This document shows positions 9,355-18,795 of a stretch of 64,000 bases of DNA, piece after piece (the stretch's first letter is position 1; each line of letters begins with the position of its first letter). Origin of the DNA: Oceanospirillaceae bacterium (GTDB lineage Bacteria; Pseudomonadota; Gammaproteobacteria; Pseudomonadales; Oceanobacteraceae); contig JACKOM010000007.1 in assembly GCA_024234265.1 (NCBI GenBank), forward strand, positions 62,001 to 126,000, in the 5' to 3' direction. The notes under the pieces are model-generated. The model saw nothing but the letters and a program-made list of their open reading frames with translations. It did no database searches and was not told the DNA's origin. Both the position numbers and the translations under genes were made by a program.

Positions 9355-10803
9355 TTATTGCCGCCAGAAGGTCGGTGATAACAACACCAGTATGGTGAAA
9401 ATCTCCAGACGCCCGAGCAACATGGCAAAACTCAATGTCCACTTGGCAACGTCGTTAACGGCTCCGAAGTTAGCGGCCACATCGCCCAGCCCCGGGCCGA
9501 TGTTGTTCAGGGTGGCGGCCACCGCAGAAAACGCCGTTACCATGTCCAGGCCACTGGCCATCAGTACCATCATCAGGGCGATATACACCAGCACGTACAC
9601 ACTCACAAAGCCCCATACGGCCTGGGATACCCGTGAATCAACCGCTTTGCCACCTACCTTGATAGGGAACACGCCGTTAGGGTGAATCAGGCGTTTAATC
9701 TCCCGCGAGCCCTGTTTAAACACCAGAATTACACGGATGAGTTTGATGCCACCCACGGTAGAACCGGCGCAACCGCTGGAGAAACCCAGAAACAGCACCA
9801 GTACCGGCAGGAATAAAGGCCAGATACTGAAATCCGCCACACCAAAACCCGTCGTGGTCATCACACTCACCACCTGGAAGATGGAATAACGCAGCGCCGT
9901 GAGGGGCTCATAAACAGAGCTGCGCACCAGAATAAACGTGCACAACACAGTAGCGATGAGGATTAACCACAACATCAGTTTGAATTCCGGGTCGTGCAGG
10001 TAATGGCGCAGGCTGGCGTGGCGCAGGGCAAAAAAGTGCAGGGCAAAGTTCATCGAACCCAGAATCATAAAAACAATCGCGATGGCTTCAATCACCGGGC
10101 TGTTGAAATAAGCAAAACTGGCATCGTGGGTCGATAAACCACCCGTCGATATAGTGGCAAACGCATGGCCAATGGCATCAAAGAAGTTCATGCCCGCCAC
10201 CCAGAAAGCTGCGGTGCAGGTAACCGTCAGGGCGAGGTAGATGTACCACAGGCTTTTGGCGGTTTCGGCAATGCGCGGGGTCAGTTTGGAATCCTTCATG
10301 GGGCCCGGGGTTTCGGCGCGGTACAGCTGCATACCACCGATACCTAACATCGGCAGAATGGCCACGGCCAGAACAACTAAACCCATCCCGCCAAACCACT
10401 GCAGTTGCTGGCGGTAAAACAGAATGGACGGTGGCAGGCTGTCCAGCCCGCTGATCACGGTAGAGCCCGTGGTGGTCCAGCCGGAGGCGGATTCAAAAAT
10501 CGCATCCGCCAGGCTCAGGCCGGGGTGTTCGGAGATCATCAGCGGCATGGCACCCACCAGGGTTAATACCCCCCAGAAGAGTACAGTGATAACGAAACCA
10601 TCACGGGTACGCAGTTCCTGTCGGGCGCGGCGCACCGGCAGCCAGCAGGCAAAACCGAGGAAAAAGTTGAACAGCAGGGAATCGATAAAAGCGCCGGTTG
10701 CTTCGTCCCCATAGATAAGGGAAACACCAATCGGTGGCAGCAGCGAGATACTGAACAGCATCAGTAGCAGGCCGAGAATGCGGAAAATCATCGCGCTGTG
10801 CAT
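9355..10803 (-). CDS. trkH: Trk system potassium uptake protein, membrane subunit
   Basis: K+-translocating subunit of the Trk/Ktr family in the inner membrane, 482 residues from the chosen start. The four selectivity-filter loops are visible: TTGSTV, STGGLS, TTGFG and NIGPGLG, each preceded by a hydrophobic pore helix. Start placed at MHSAMIFRILG, whose ATG follows the trkA stop by one base (TGATATG); the 14 residues before it overlap trkA and look untranslated. It works with TrkA, the NAD-binding gate encoded just upstream. Confidence 0.95.
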   Translation of the reverse strand: MHSAMIFRILGLLLMLFSISLLPPIGVSLIYGDEATGAFIDSLLFNFFLGFACWLPVRRARQELRTRDGFVITVLFWGVLTLVGAMPLMISEHPGLSLADAIFESASGWTTTGSTVISGLDSLPPSILFYRQQLQWFGGMGLVVLAVAILPMLGIGGMQLYRAETPGPMKDSKLTPRIAETAKSLWYIYLALTVTCTAAFWVAGMNFFDAIGHAFATISTGGLSTHDASFAYFNSPVIEAIAIVFMILGSMNFALHFFALRHASLRHYLHDPEFKLMLWLILIATVLCTFILVRSSVYEPLTALRYSIFQVVSVMTTTGFGVADFSIWPLFLPVLVLFLGFSSGCAGSTVGGIKLIRVILVFKQGSREIKRLIHPNGVFPIKVGGKAVDSRVSQAVWGFVSVYVLVYIALMMVLMASGLDMVTAFSAVAATLNNIGPGLGDVAANFGAVNDVAKWTLSFAMLLGRLEIFTILVLLSPTFWRQ

Positions 10804-10804
10804 A

Positions 10805-12184
10805 TCAGAAGAACCCCAGCTCAACCTGGAACATGCGCTCAACATCCGGGATGCGGCGTTTATCCACCACGAACAGAATCACGTGGTCTTCGGATTCAAT
10901 CATCACCTGCTTACGCGGGATGATTACTTCCTCACCGCGCACTATGGCCCCTATGGTGGTGCCTTCGGGCAGGGAGATTTCCGCCAGGGTGCGGCCCACC
11001 ACCTTGGAGGTGTTTTTATCCCCGTGGGCGATAGCTTCAATAGCTTCCGCCGCACCACGGCGCAGGCTGTGCACGTTGGCCACATCACCACGGCGCACAT
11101 GGGTGAGCAGGGTGCCGATGGTGGTTTGTGAAGGGGAAATCGCAATGTCGATGCCCTGGCCCTGCACTAAATCCACGTATTCGGCTTTGTTTATCAGGGT
11201 CATGACCTTATTCGCGCCGAGCTGTTTGGCGAGCATGGATGACATCACGTTCACTTCGTCATCGTTGGTCAGGGCAAGGAATACATCGGTATTTTCGATG
11301 TTGGCTTCGAGCAGTATGTCTTTGTCGGTCACGCTGCCGTTGATCACCACGGTGCGGCTTTGCAGTTGCTCGGCGAGCTGTTTGCAGCGCCGGCGCGTGT
11401 GATCGATGATTTTGACCTGATAAAAAGGCTCAAGGGCTTCAGCCAGGCGTGAACCTATGTTGCCACCACCGGCGATGATAATGCGTTTGTACTGGCTTTC
11501 TTTGCCGCGCATCTCGGCCATGACGGTGCGGATGTCTTTTTTCGCGGCGATGAAAAACACCTCATCACCTTCTTCGATGATGGTGGCGGAGGTTGGCATG
11601 ATGGCCTTACCACGCCGGTAGATGGCCGCAACCCGTGTGGCCACCCGGCTGCGCAGGTGTTCCTTGAGGAATTTGAGTTCATGGCCCACCAGGGGGCCGC
11701 CTTTCACGGCGCGCACGCCCACCAGCTGCACCTTGTTATTGGCAAAATCTAACACCTGTAAGGCGCCGGGGAACTCGATCAAACGTTTGATGTAGTTAGT
11801 CACCACTTGCTCAGGGCTGATAAATACATCGATTGGTACGGCGTTAGGGCTGAAAAGGTTTTCGTATTGCAGGTAATCGGTGGCGCGGATACGGCCGATT
11901 TTGGTCGGGGTTTTGAAGAGGGTGTGGGCCACCTGGCAGGCGGCCATGTTCACTTCATCCATGTTGGTCACCGCCACCAGCATGTCGGCGTCATCGGCAC
12001 CGGCCTGACGCAGTACATCCGGGTAGGAGCCTTTACCGCAGATGGTGCGGATATCCAGACGGTTCTGTAATTCTTTCAGGCGGTTGGCGTCGGTATCCAC
12101 CACCGTAATATCGTTGCGCTCATTGGCCAGTTGTTCCGCCAGTGTGCCACCTACTTGTCCGGCACCGAGAATGATGATCTTCAT
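10805..12184 (-). CDS. trkA: Trk system potassium transporter, NAD-binding subunit
   Basis: Cytosolic regulatory ring of the Trk channel, 459 residues. Two RCK modules: Rossmann motif GAGQVGGTLAEQL at residue ~7 and GGGNIGSRLAEAL at ~239, each followed by a TrkA_C domain. Fourth gene of def-fmt-rsmB-trkA-trkH, three bases after rsmB. This order is conserved in many gammaproteobacteria. Confidence 0.97.
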   Translation of the reverse strand: MKIIILGAGQVGGTLAEQLANERNDITVVDTDANRLKELQNRLDIRTICGKGSYPDVLRQAGADDADMLVAVTNMDEVNMAACQVAHTLFKTPTKIGRIRATDYLQYENLFSPNAVPIDVFISPEQVVTNYIKRLIEFPGALQVLDFANNKVQLVGVRAVKGGPLVGHELKFLKEHLRSRVATRVAAIYRRGKAIMPTSATIIEEGDEVFFIAAKKDIRTVMAEMRGKESQYKRIIIAGGGNIGSRLAEALEPFYQVKIIDHTRRRCKQLAEQLQSRTVVINGSVTDKDILLEANIENTDVFLALTNDDEVNVMSSMLAKQLGANKVMTLINKAEYVDLVQGQGIDIAISPSQTTIGTLLTHVRRGDVANVHSLRRGAAEAIEAIAHGDKNTSKVVGRTLAEISLPEGTTIGAIVRGEEVIIPRKQVMIESEDHVILFVVDKRRIPDVERMFQVELGFF

Positions 12185-12187
12185 GGT

Positions 12188-13504
12188 TTATCCGTGTTTT
12201 TGCAGTCGCGCATAAAAGAATCCGTCGTGCCCGTTAATCTGCGGGAACAACTGGTGTCCGTAACCTGTATCAATGCCGCAGCCGGGCTGAACAGGCAGCA
12301 GGCTCGCATCAGGGGTGTTGTCTAAAAACTGTTTAACGTTATCGGCATTTTCCTGGGGTAGTACAGAGCAGGTGGCATATAAAAGCACCCCGCCCGGTTT
12401 GAGGGTTGGCCAGATGGCGCGCAGGATTTCCTGCTGCAGGCTGGCGAGACGTTCAATATCCTCGCGCTGGCGCAAAAGTTTGATATCCGGATGGCGGCGG
12501 ATAACCCCGGTGGCGCTGCAGGGCACATCCAGCAAAATGCGCTCGAATGTTTGGCCGTCCCACCAGCTGGCGGTGTCCTGGGCCTGTGCTTCCAGCACTT
12601 TTGCGTTTAGCTTTAAGCGGTGCAGGTTTTCGTTGACGCGCACCAGGCGTTTGCCATCGGCATCCAGGGCTGTGACAACAGCCTTGTTATGGCTTATCTC
12701 TAAAAGGTGACAGGTTTTACCACCGGGTGCAGCGCAGGCATCAAGTATGTGCTCACCTTCGGCGGCCCCCAATAAATGGGCGGCGAGCTGGGCGGCCTCA
12801 TCCTGCACACTGCACAGGCCTTCGGCAAAACCGGGCAGGTGGGAAACCCCGGTGGCCTGCTGCAATTGAATACCAACGGGGCTGTAAGCAGTGGCGATCG
12901 CATCAATGCCCACCGCATGGCACATCTCAAGGTAGGCATGGCGGCTGTGGTGCATTTGGTTTACGCGCAGGGTCATGGGGGCCTGCTGATTGGCAGCGGC
13001 CATGATGTCTGCGGCTTGCCGCGGCCAGGCTTTTTCGAGCATTTTGATCAGCCATTTGGGATGTTCAAAACGCGGCACATCACTTTGTTGTAACTGGGCG
13101 AGCAGGGCATCTTTTTCACGCTGAAAGCGGCGCAGTATGGCGTTAATCAGGCCTTTGTAATGCTGCAGACCCATTTGCTCGGCGGCGCTGACGGTTTCGT
13201 TGATGGCGGCATGTTCCGGGATATGGCCATAGGCGAGTTGAAATAAACCCACCAGTAACAGGCTGTGGGCATCTTTTGCCTGGGCGGCGTGTTCGCCTGC
13301 AACATCGAGGGGTTTATCCAGCAGGATTTTGCTCAGGGCATTGAGGCTGAAATAATGCCGCGCCACACCAAAACACAGGGCCTGAAACAGGCCACGATCT
13401 TTTTCCGCAACTTTGTTTTCAGTGCTGATAATCAGGGGTGTCAGTGACTGCTGCTGGTATTGCAGGCGGGTCACTACGCTGGCCGCATAAGCACGGCAAT
13501 TCAT
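12188..13504 (-). CDS. rsmB: 16S rRNA (cytosine(967)-C5)-methyltransferase
   Basis: Methylates C967 of 16S rRNA with SAM; 438 residues. N-terminal NusB-like RNA-binding domain (~1-135), then the Rossmann methyltransferase domain: SAM loop DACAAPGGKT (255-264), DVPCSATGVIRRHPD with Cys329, and catalytic-type YATCS with Cys379, the two-cysteine arrangement of m5C RNA methylases. Its ATG overlaps the fmt stop (ATGA), so it is translationally coupled to fmt. Confidence 0.96.
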   Translation of the reverse strand: MNCRAYAASVVTRLQYQQQSLTPLIISTENKVAEKDRGLFQALCFGVARHYFSLNALSKILLDKPLDVAGEHAAQAKDAHSLLLVGLFQLAYGHIPEHAAINETVSAAEQMGLQHYKGLINAILRRFQREKDALLAQLQQSDVPRFEHPKWLIKMLEKAWPRQAADIMAAANQQAPMTLRVNQMHHSRHAYLEMCHAVGIDAIATAYSPVGIQLQQATGVSHLPGFAEGLCSVQDEAAQLAAHLLGAAEGEHILDACAAPGGKTCHLLEISHNKAVVTALDADGKRLVRVNENLHRLKLNAKVLEAQAQDTASWWDGQTFERILLDVPCSATGVIRRHPDIKLLRQREDIERLASLQQEILRAIWPTLKPGGVLLYATCSVLPQENADNVKQFLDNTPDASLLPVQPGCGIDTGYGHQLFPQINGHDGFFYARLQKHG

Positions 13505-14442
13505 AGTTCGCTGGCCAGAATATGGTTAACGGTAAACGGGTGATTACCGTTGAGCAGCTGGGCGATATCACTGGGTTTTTTGCCGGGCATCTGCACCTGA
13601 GTGATGCGCAGGGCATCTTGCTGACAGGCGATTGTGATGCCGGATTTATCCACCTGCAAAATGGTGCCGGGCAGGGCGCGGTGCAGTTGCGGAACCCAGC
13701 TGGCGGTCAGCACTTTAATACGCTGATCGCCGCTTACGGTGAATGCGCCGGGCACAGGGTTGAAGGCACGCACGCGGCGCGCCAGCACTTCAGCGCTTTC
13801 ACGCCAATTGAGCAGGGCTTCTTCTTTATTTAATTTGTGTGCGTAATTGGCCTGGCTGTCGTCCTGAATTTCAGGTTGCAGACTGCCATTTTGAATCATT
13901 CCAATGGTGGCCAAAAGGCCCTGACTGGCCAGGGGCGAGAGCTGTTCGCGCAGTTCACCCCCTGTGATGGTATTACTGATGGGCATACGCAGGGTGTGCA
14001 GCATGGGGCCGGTATCCAGGCCTTTTTCCATTTGCATAATTGTCACACCGGTTTCGCTGTCGCCGGCTTCAAGGGCCCGTTCAATCGGTGCGGCACCGCG
14101 CCAACGCGGCAGAATTGAAGCATGGGCGTTAATGCAGCCATGTTTGGGAATATCTAACACACTTTGTGGCAGCAGAAGGCCATAGGCGACCACAACCATT
14201 AAATCCGGTGCATAGGCCGCAAGGGTGGCGCGGTCGGCTTCTTCTTTGAAATTCAGGGGCTGTTCGACTTTCAGGCCGTGTTGCTCGGCGAGGGCTTTTA
14301 CCGGGCTGGGGGTCAGTTTTTTACCCCGCCCTGAGGGGCGGTCAGGTTGGGTGTACACAGCCACTATGTTGTGGCCTGCATTAATTAATGCGCCGAGTTG
14401 ATCGGCAGCAAATTCAGGCGTGCCTGCAAATACAATTCTCAA
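13501..14442 (-). CDS. fmt: Methionyl-tRNA formyltransferase
   Basis: Formylates initiator Met-tRNA using 10-formyl-tetrahydrofolate; 313 residues. It begins MRIVFAGTPEFAA and carries the active-site stretch HASILPRWRGAAPIERAL (~109) and GVTIMQMEKGLDTGPML, with the C-terminal OB-like tRNA-binding domain after ~205. Lies between def and rsmB in one operon, 21 bases after def. Confidence 0.97.
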   Translation of the reverse strand: MRIVFAGTPEFAADQLGALINAGHNIVAVYTQPDRPSGRGKKLTPSPVKALAEQHGLKVEQPLNFKEEADRATLAAYAPDLMVVVAYGLLLPQSVLDIPKHGCINAHASILPRWRGAAPIERALEAGDSETGVTIMQMEKGLDTGPMLHTLRMPISNTITGGELREQLSPLASQGLLATIGMIQNGSLQPEIQDDSQANYAHKLNKEEALLNWRESAEVLARRVRAFNPVPGAFTVSGDQRIKVLTASWVPQLHRALPGTILQVDKSGITIACQQDALRITQVQMPGKKPSDIAQLLNGNHPFTVNHILASEL

Positions 14443-14463
14443 ACCTTGCCCCCTGGTTTTGGC

Positions 14464-14976
14464 TTAGCCCTTGGCCTGCTGGCGATGAATTTTTTCTAAT
14501 TTTTTACGGATACGGTCGCGTTTCATGGAGGATAAATAATCCACGAATAATTTGCCGTTGAGGTGATCCATTTCATGCTGAATGCACACGGCGAGTAAAC
14601 CTGAGGCTTCCAGGGAAAATGGCTTGCCGTCTTTATCCAGGGCTTCAATTAATACGTGTTCGATGCGTTCCACGTCTTCGTAAAAGCCGGGTACGGATAA
14701 ACAGCCTTCCTGCATTTTTTCCGGTGCACCCTCAAGCACGGTGACTTTTGGATTAATAAATACTAGGGGCTCGTTTTTTTCTTCGGACACGTCAATCACT
14801 ATGATTTGTTCGTGGACGTTAATTTGTGTGGCAGCTAAGCCGATACCTGGTGCGTGGTACATGGTTTCAAACATGTCATCAATCAGCTTGCGGGTAGCTG
14901 CGGTGACGGTTTTAACCGGGGCTGCAAGGGTGCGCAGACGGGGATCGGGGTATTCGAGGATATTGAGTATGGCCAT
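14464..14976 (-). CDS. def: Peptide deformylase
   Basis: Removes the N-formyl group from nascent proteins; 170 residues. All three metal/active-site motifs are intact: GIGLAATQ (44-51), EGCLS (90-94, Cys ligand) and HEMDH (134-138). First gene of the def-fmt-rsmB-trkA-trkH operon, so addition and removal of formyl groups are co-expressed. Divergent from the LysM gene across 128 bp. Confidence 0.97.
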   Translation of the reverse strand: MAILNILEYPDPRLRTLAAPVKTVTAATRKLIDDMFETMYHAPGIGLAATQINVHEQIIVIDVSEEKNEPLVFINPKVTVLEGAPEKMQEGCLSVPGFYEDVERIEHVLIEALDKDGKPFSLEASGLLAVCIQHEMDHLNGKLFVDYLSSMKRDRIRKKLEKIHRQQAKG

Positions 14977-15104
14977 AATAAACTTGTGAAACCTTAGTGG
15001 TAATTAAGGTATAGCCCCTGCTAAGATTGAGAAAACCCCGATTATATCGAATCACGTGCCGGCCTGTTAGGCCGAATGACAATAAGAAGCGAAGGATCTT
15101 GCAC

Positions 15105-16196
15105 ATGGCCAGCAGCAAACCCTTTTTGCGTACCCTGGTGGCGTTGTTCTGCGCCATTTCCCTGCCCGTTTTTGCCGCGCAATTAAAACCCGATCATCCT
15201 GAAAAATACGTGGTACAGGAAGGCGATACCCTGTGGGGCATTTCTGAAAAATTCCTCGCGGATCCCTGGTTATGGCCGGAAATCTGGCAGGCGAATAATT
15301 ACATTGATAACCCGCACCTGATTTTCCCGGGTGATGTGGTGGGCTTGGTTTACCGTAAAAAAGTACCCGGTGAAGGTCAGCCTGCCGCTAATAATGCTGA
15401 GCCTGAAATGGAAGTGCAGCTCACCGTATTAGAGCGTGGTGAAGGCAGCCGCACCGTTAAACTGACCCCGACTGCGCGTATTACTCCGATTGAAAATGCA
15501 ATTCCAGCCGTACCGCTGGATGCTATCAGCAGCTTCATGAATAACAGCCGTATCGTGAAATCCCAGGAGCTGGATGCAGCACCTTATGTGCTTTCCGGTG
15601 AAGATCAGCGTCTGATTGCCGGTGGCGGTGGTGCTGTGTATGCCCGCGGTTTCAAAGGTGAGCCAGCCAGCGGTTACGGTATTTTCCGTAAATCCCAGCT
15701 GTATGTGGACCCTGACACCAACGAAGTGCTGGGCCTGGAAGCCAAAGAAATTGGTATGGGCACAATCGCGTCGTTTGATGGTGATGTGGCCAAAGTTGAT
15801 ATGCAGAGCGCCCGCGAAGAGGTCATGATCGGCGACCGCCTGCTGCCTACCGAAGATCGTAAACTGGTAACTTCTTTTATGCCCAGCACCCCTGAACGTG
15901 AAGTGCAGGGCCGTATGATTGCGGTGATGAGCGGTGTAAACCAGATTGGTCAGTTCAACGTGGTGGTGATTAACCAGGGCGAACGTGATGGCATCAAAGA
16001 AGGCAACGTGCTGGCCATCTACAAAGAAGGTGGTGTGGTGCTGGACCGTGTAACCCGTACAAAAGTGCGCCTGCCCGCAGAACGTGCCGGTATTTTGATG
16101 GTGTTCCGTACCTTTGAAAAAGTCAGTTATGCCCTGGTTCTGAAAGCCAAAAGGTCTCTTGCCGTAGGTGATCAGGTACGTAACCCCGACCGTTAA
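15105..16196 (+). CDS. Secreted LysM-domain peptidoglycan-binding protein
   Basis: 363 residues from ATG 15105, chosen because AAGGAT lies upstream and a signal peptide follows (basic start, hydrophobic core, cleavage near VFAA). The earlier in-frame TTG would bury the signal. LysM domain at ~33-85 (YVVQEGDTLWGIS...NPHLIFPGDVV). The remainder is a beta-rich region without catalytic motifs that I can name. Encoded directly ahead of dprA, an association common in gammaproteobacteria, although a functional link is unproven. Probably anchored to the cell wall in the periplasm. Confidence 0.85.
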   Translation: MASSKPFLRTLVALFCAISLPVFAAQLKPDHPEKYVVQEGDTLWGISEKFLADPWLWPEIWQANNYIDNPHLIFPGDVVGLVYRKKVPGEGQPAANNAEPEMEVQLTVLERGEGSRTVKLTPTARITPIENAIPAVPLDAISSFMNNSRIVKSQELDAAPYVLSGEDQRLIAGGGGAVYARGFKGEPASGYGIFRKSQLYVDPDTNEVLGLEAKEIGMGTIASFDGDVAKVDMQSAREEVMIGDRLLPTEDRKLVTSFMPSTPEREVQGRMIAVMSGVNQIGQFNVVVINQGERDGIKEGNVLAIYKEGGVVLDRVTRTKVRLPAERAGILMVFRTFEKVSYALVLKAKRSLAVGDQVRNPDR

Positions 16197-16225
16197 TTCC
16201 AGCGTTAAATCTGCAGGAGCGGGAC

Positions 16226-17281
16226 ATGGATGTCACCACTCTGCTGGCACTGGCCTACGGCACAGTGCCAGTGCGTATTATCAAAAAGCTCTATCAGCTG
16301 CCTGAATTACCTTCCCTGAATAATGCTGCCGCCTGGCGGCAATTACCCCTGGATTTCGACGCCATCAGCCCTTTGTTTGATGATGCTGCAAAGCGCGCGT
16401 TAGATGCCGCTATGCAATGGGCCGAGGTGCCGGATCAGCATTTAATCCACTGGGGCCACCCGGATTACCCGTCCCTGTTAATGGAGATCAGCAACCCACC
16501 ACCCATGCTGATGGTGAAAGGTAACGTGGCCCTGTTGCGTGAAGCGCAACTGGCCATTGTGGGTAGCCGCCATCCCACCCCCAGCGCCCTTGAACATACC
16601 CGTTTATTTGCCCGCGTTTTAAGTGATGCAGGGCTGTGCATCACCAGTGGTTTGGCCCAGGGCATAGATGCTGCGGCCCATGAAGGAGCCCTGGCCGGCA
16701 ACAGTAAAACCGTTGCGGTGCTTGGCTGTGGCGTGGATGTGATTTACCCGAAACGCAATGCACGGCTTTTCGCCCGGGTGGCAGAAGAAGGTGCGCTGGT
16801 CAGTGAATTCCCCCTTGGCACTAAGCCCCTGGCGGAGTTTTTTCCGCGGCGTAACCGGATTGTCAGTGGCCTGACCCTTGGCACCCTGGTGGTGGAAGCT
16901 GCCTTGAAAAGTGGTTCTTTGGTTACCGCACGCCTCGCCCTGGAACAGAACCGTGAAGTGTTTGCGATTCCGGGGCCGATTGATCAGATGCAAAAAGAAG
17001 GCTGCCACTACCTGATCCGTCAGGGGGCAACCCTGATTGAAAACCCCGCGCAGATTCTCGAACACTTCAATATGCACCACGGTTTAGTGCAGGCCGTGGT
17101 GGCCGATGGAGTAAAAACCTCCGCTCACCCACTGTTAAAACACCTCGATCAGCAGCCCGTCAGTGTGGATGCACTCGCACAGCGCAGCGGTATGGCCGCG
17201 GCTGATCTGCTCAGCAGCCTGATGGAGCTCGAGCTTGAAGGGCAGGTTGTGCAATATCAGGGTGAATACCGGCTTGCATAA
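16226..17281 (+). CDS. dprA: DNA-processing protein DprA (Smf)
   Basis: Binds incoming single-stranded DNA and loads RecA during transformation; 351 residues. The Rossmann-like core holds GSRHPTPSALEHT (~112), TSGLAQGIDAAAHEGAL (~134), GCGVDVIYPKRN (~170) and SEFPLGTKPLAEFFPRRNRI (~193). A C-terminal winged-helix domain (~295-351) follows. Good ribosome site AGGAGCGGGAC. Natural competence of this organism cannot be concluded from dprA alone. Confidence 0.95.
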   Translation: MDVTTLLALAYGTVPVRIIKKLYQLPELPSLNNAAAWRQLPLDFDAISPLFDDAAKRALDAAMQWAEVPDQHLIHWGHPDYPSLLMEISNPPPMLMVKGNVALLREAQLAIVGSRHPTPSALEHTRLFARVLSDAGLCITSGLAQGIDAAAHEGALAGNSKTVAVLGCGVDVIYPKRNARLFARVAEEGALVSEFPLGTKPLAEFFPRRNRIVSGLTLGTLVVEAALKSGSLVTARLALEQNREVFAIPGPIDQMQKEGCHYLIRQGATLIENPAQILEHFNMHHGLVQAVVADGVKTSAHPLLKHLDQQPVSVDALAQRSGMAAADLLSSLMELELEGQVVQYQGEYRLA

Positions 17282-17332
17282 GCGCGCCGCCTTGGTTAGC
17301 GTGCGCATTTTCGACGCGGTAATCATCTATTC

Positions 17333-17887
17333 ATGTCTGACTGGCACATACAGCAAGCCCGCATGTTGCTCAACGCGGGTGGTGTTATAGCCTACCCCAC
17401 CGAAGGTGTGTGGGGGCTGGGTTGTGATCCGGATAATGCGCAGGCGCTGCAGGCCCTGCTGGCCATCAAACAGCGCGATGCCAAAAAAGGTTTTATTCTG
17501 GTGGCTTCCCATATCGGCCAGCTGGATTTTTTGCTGGCGGATTTGCCGGCCGATAAACAGGCGGTGCTGGATCAGCACTGGCCGGGGCCTTTTACCTTTC
17601 TGGTGCCCCACCGCGATTTATTTTTGCCGGCCGTGGTCGGGAAGTTTGCCACCATCGCAGTGCGGGTCAGTGATCACCCCGTGGTGAAACAACTGTGTGA
17701 TGCATTTGGCGGCCCGTTGATTTCAACTTCCGCGAATTTATCCGGCCACGCAGCGGCACGTTCCGCTGTGCAGGTACGTCGTCAGCTGGGGCATAAATTT
17801 GATTATCTGGTGCCCGGCGAACTTGGCGGGGCGAAAAAACCCAGCCGTATTATTGATTTGATGAGCGGACGCATTATCCGCCCCTGA
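17333..17887 (+). CDS. tsaC: Threonylcarbamoyl-AMP synthase
   Basis: Makes threonylcarbamoyl-AMP for the t6A37 modification of ANN-decoding tRNAs; 184 residues, YrdC/Sua5 fold. Characteristic stretches: YPTEGVWGLGCDP (~21), KQRDAKKGFILV (~46), the HWPGPFTF core and STSANLSG (~129). Length fits the short TsaC form. Part of the plus-strand run dprA-tsaC-hemF-aroE. Confidence 0.95.
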   Translation: MSDWHIQQARMLLNAGGVIAYPTEGVWGLGCDPDNAQALQALLAIKQRDAKKGFILVASHIGQLDFLLADLPADKQAVLDQHWPGPFTFLVPHRDLFLPAVVGKFATIAVRVSDHPVVKQLCDAFGGPLISTSANLSGHAAARSAVQVRRQLGHKFDYLVPGELGGAKKPSRIIDLMSGRIIRP

Positions 17888-17897
17888 TAGGAAATAC

Positions 17898-18794
17898 ATG
17901 GATATTCAGGCAGTAAAAAATTATCTGATGGCCCTGCAGGATGAAATCTGCGCGCAGCTCAGCGCTGAAGATGGTGCTGCATTCGTAGAAGAAACCTGGG
18001 TGCGTGAAGAGGGCGGCGGTGGCCGCTCCCGCGTGCTGGAAGGTGGCAATGTAATTGAAAAAGGCGGTGTGAATTTCAGCCATGTCATGGGCTCGCAATT
18101 ACCCCCCTCGGCTACTGCTTCACGCCCTGAGCTGGCCGGTCGCCGTTTTCAGGCCATGGGTGTGAGCCTGGTGATTCATCCGCGTAATCCTTATGCACCC
18201 ACATCCCACGCCAACGTGCGTTTTTTTGTTGCGGAAAAAGACGGTGAGGCACCCGTTTGGTGGTTCGGCGGTGGTTTCGATTTAACCCCCTATTACCCGT
18301 TTGAAGAGGATGTAATTGCCTGGCACACAGTAGCAAAAGAAGCCTGCGATCCGTTTGGTCCTGGGCTGTATGGCAAATACAAAAACTGGTGTGATGATTA
18401 TTTCCACCTCAAACACCGCAATGAACCCCGTGGTGTGGGCGGGCTGTTTTTTGATGATTTAAATGAACCGGGCTTTGATGCCTCTTTTGCTTTTATGCAG
18501 TCCGTAGGTAACGCCTATATCAAGGCCTATCGCCCGATTCTGCATAAACGCAAAGATACCCCCAGCGGCGAGCGTGAACGCAAATTCCAGTGTTACCGCC
18601 GCGGGCGTTATGTGGAATTTAACCTGGTGTTCGACCGCGGCACGATTTTCGGTCTGCAAACCGGTGGTCGCACAGAATCCATTCTGATGAGCCTGCCGCC
18701 AGTGGTGCACTGGGATTACAACTGGCACCCCGAGCCGGGCACGCCGGAAGCGCGTTTATACACAGATTTTCTGATTAAACGGGATTGGGTCTGA
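17898..18794 (+). CDS. hemF: Oxygen-dependent coproporphyrinogen III oxidase
   Basis: Converts coproporphyrinogen III to protoporphyrinogen IX with O2 (haem synthesis); 298 residues, normal length. Family signatures: GGGGRSRVLEGG (~35), HPRNPYAPTSHANVR (~94), WWFGGGFDLTPYYP, NEPRGVGGLFFDD and a C-terminal FGLQTGGRTESILMSLPP. An AGGAAA ribosome site precedes the ATG. One base separates its stop from aroE. Implies aerobic haem synthesis. Confidence 0.97.
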   Translation: MDIQAVKNYLMALQDEICAQLSAEDGAAFVEETWVREEGGGGRSRVLEGGNVIEKGGVNFSHVMGSQLPPSATASRPELAGRRFQAMGVSLVIHPRNPYAPTSHANVRFFVAEKDGEAPVWWFGGGFDLTPYYPFEEDVIAWHTVAKEACDPFGPGLYGKYKNWCDDYFHLKHRNEPRGVGGLFFDDLNEPGFDASFAFMQSVGNAYIKAYRPILHKRKDTPSGERERKFQCYRRGRYVEFNLVFDRGTIFGLQTGGRTESILMSLPPVVHWDYNWHPEPGTPEARLYTDFLIKRDWV

Positions 18795-18795
18795 T

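Noticed and set aside
9257..9442. Minus-strand frames at the right ends of both MITE copies (9257-9442, 43395-43586) as transposase remnants
   Set aside because: They share only a short tail encoded by the element end, lack a DDE or other transposase motif and run into trkH or flanking DNA.
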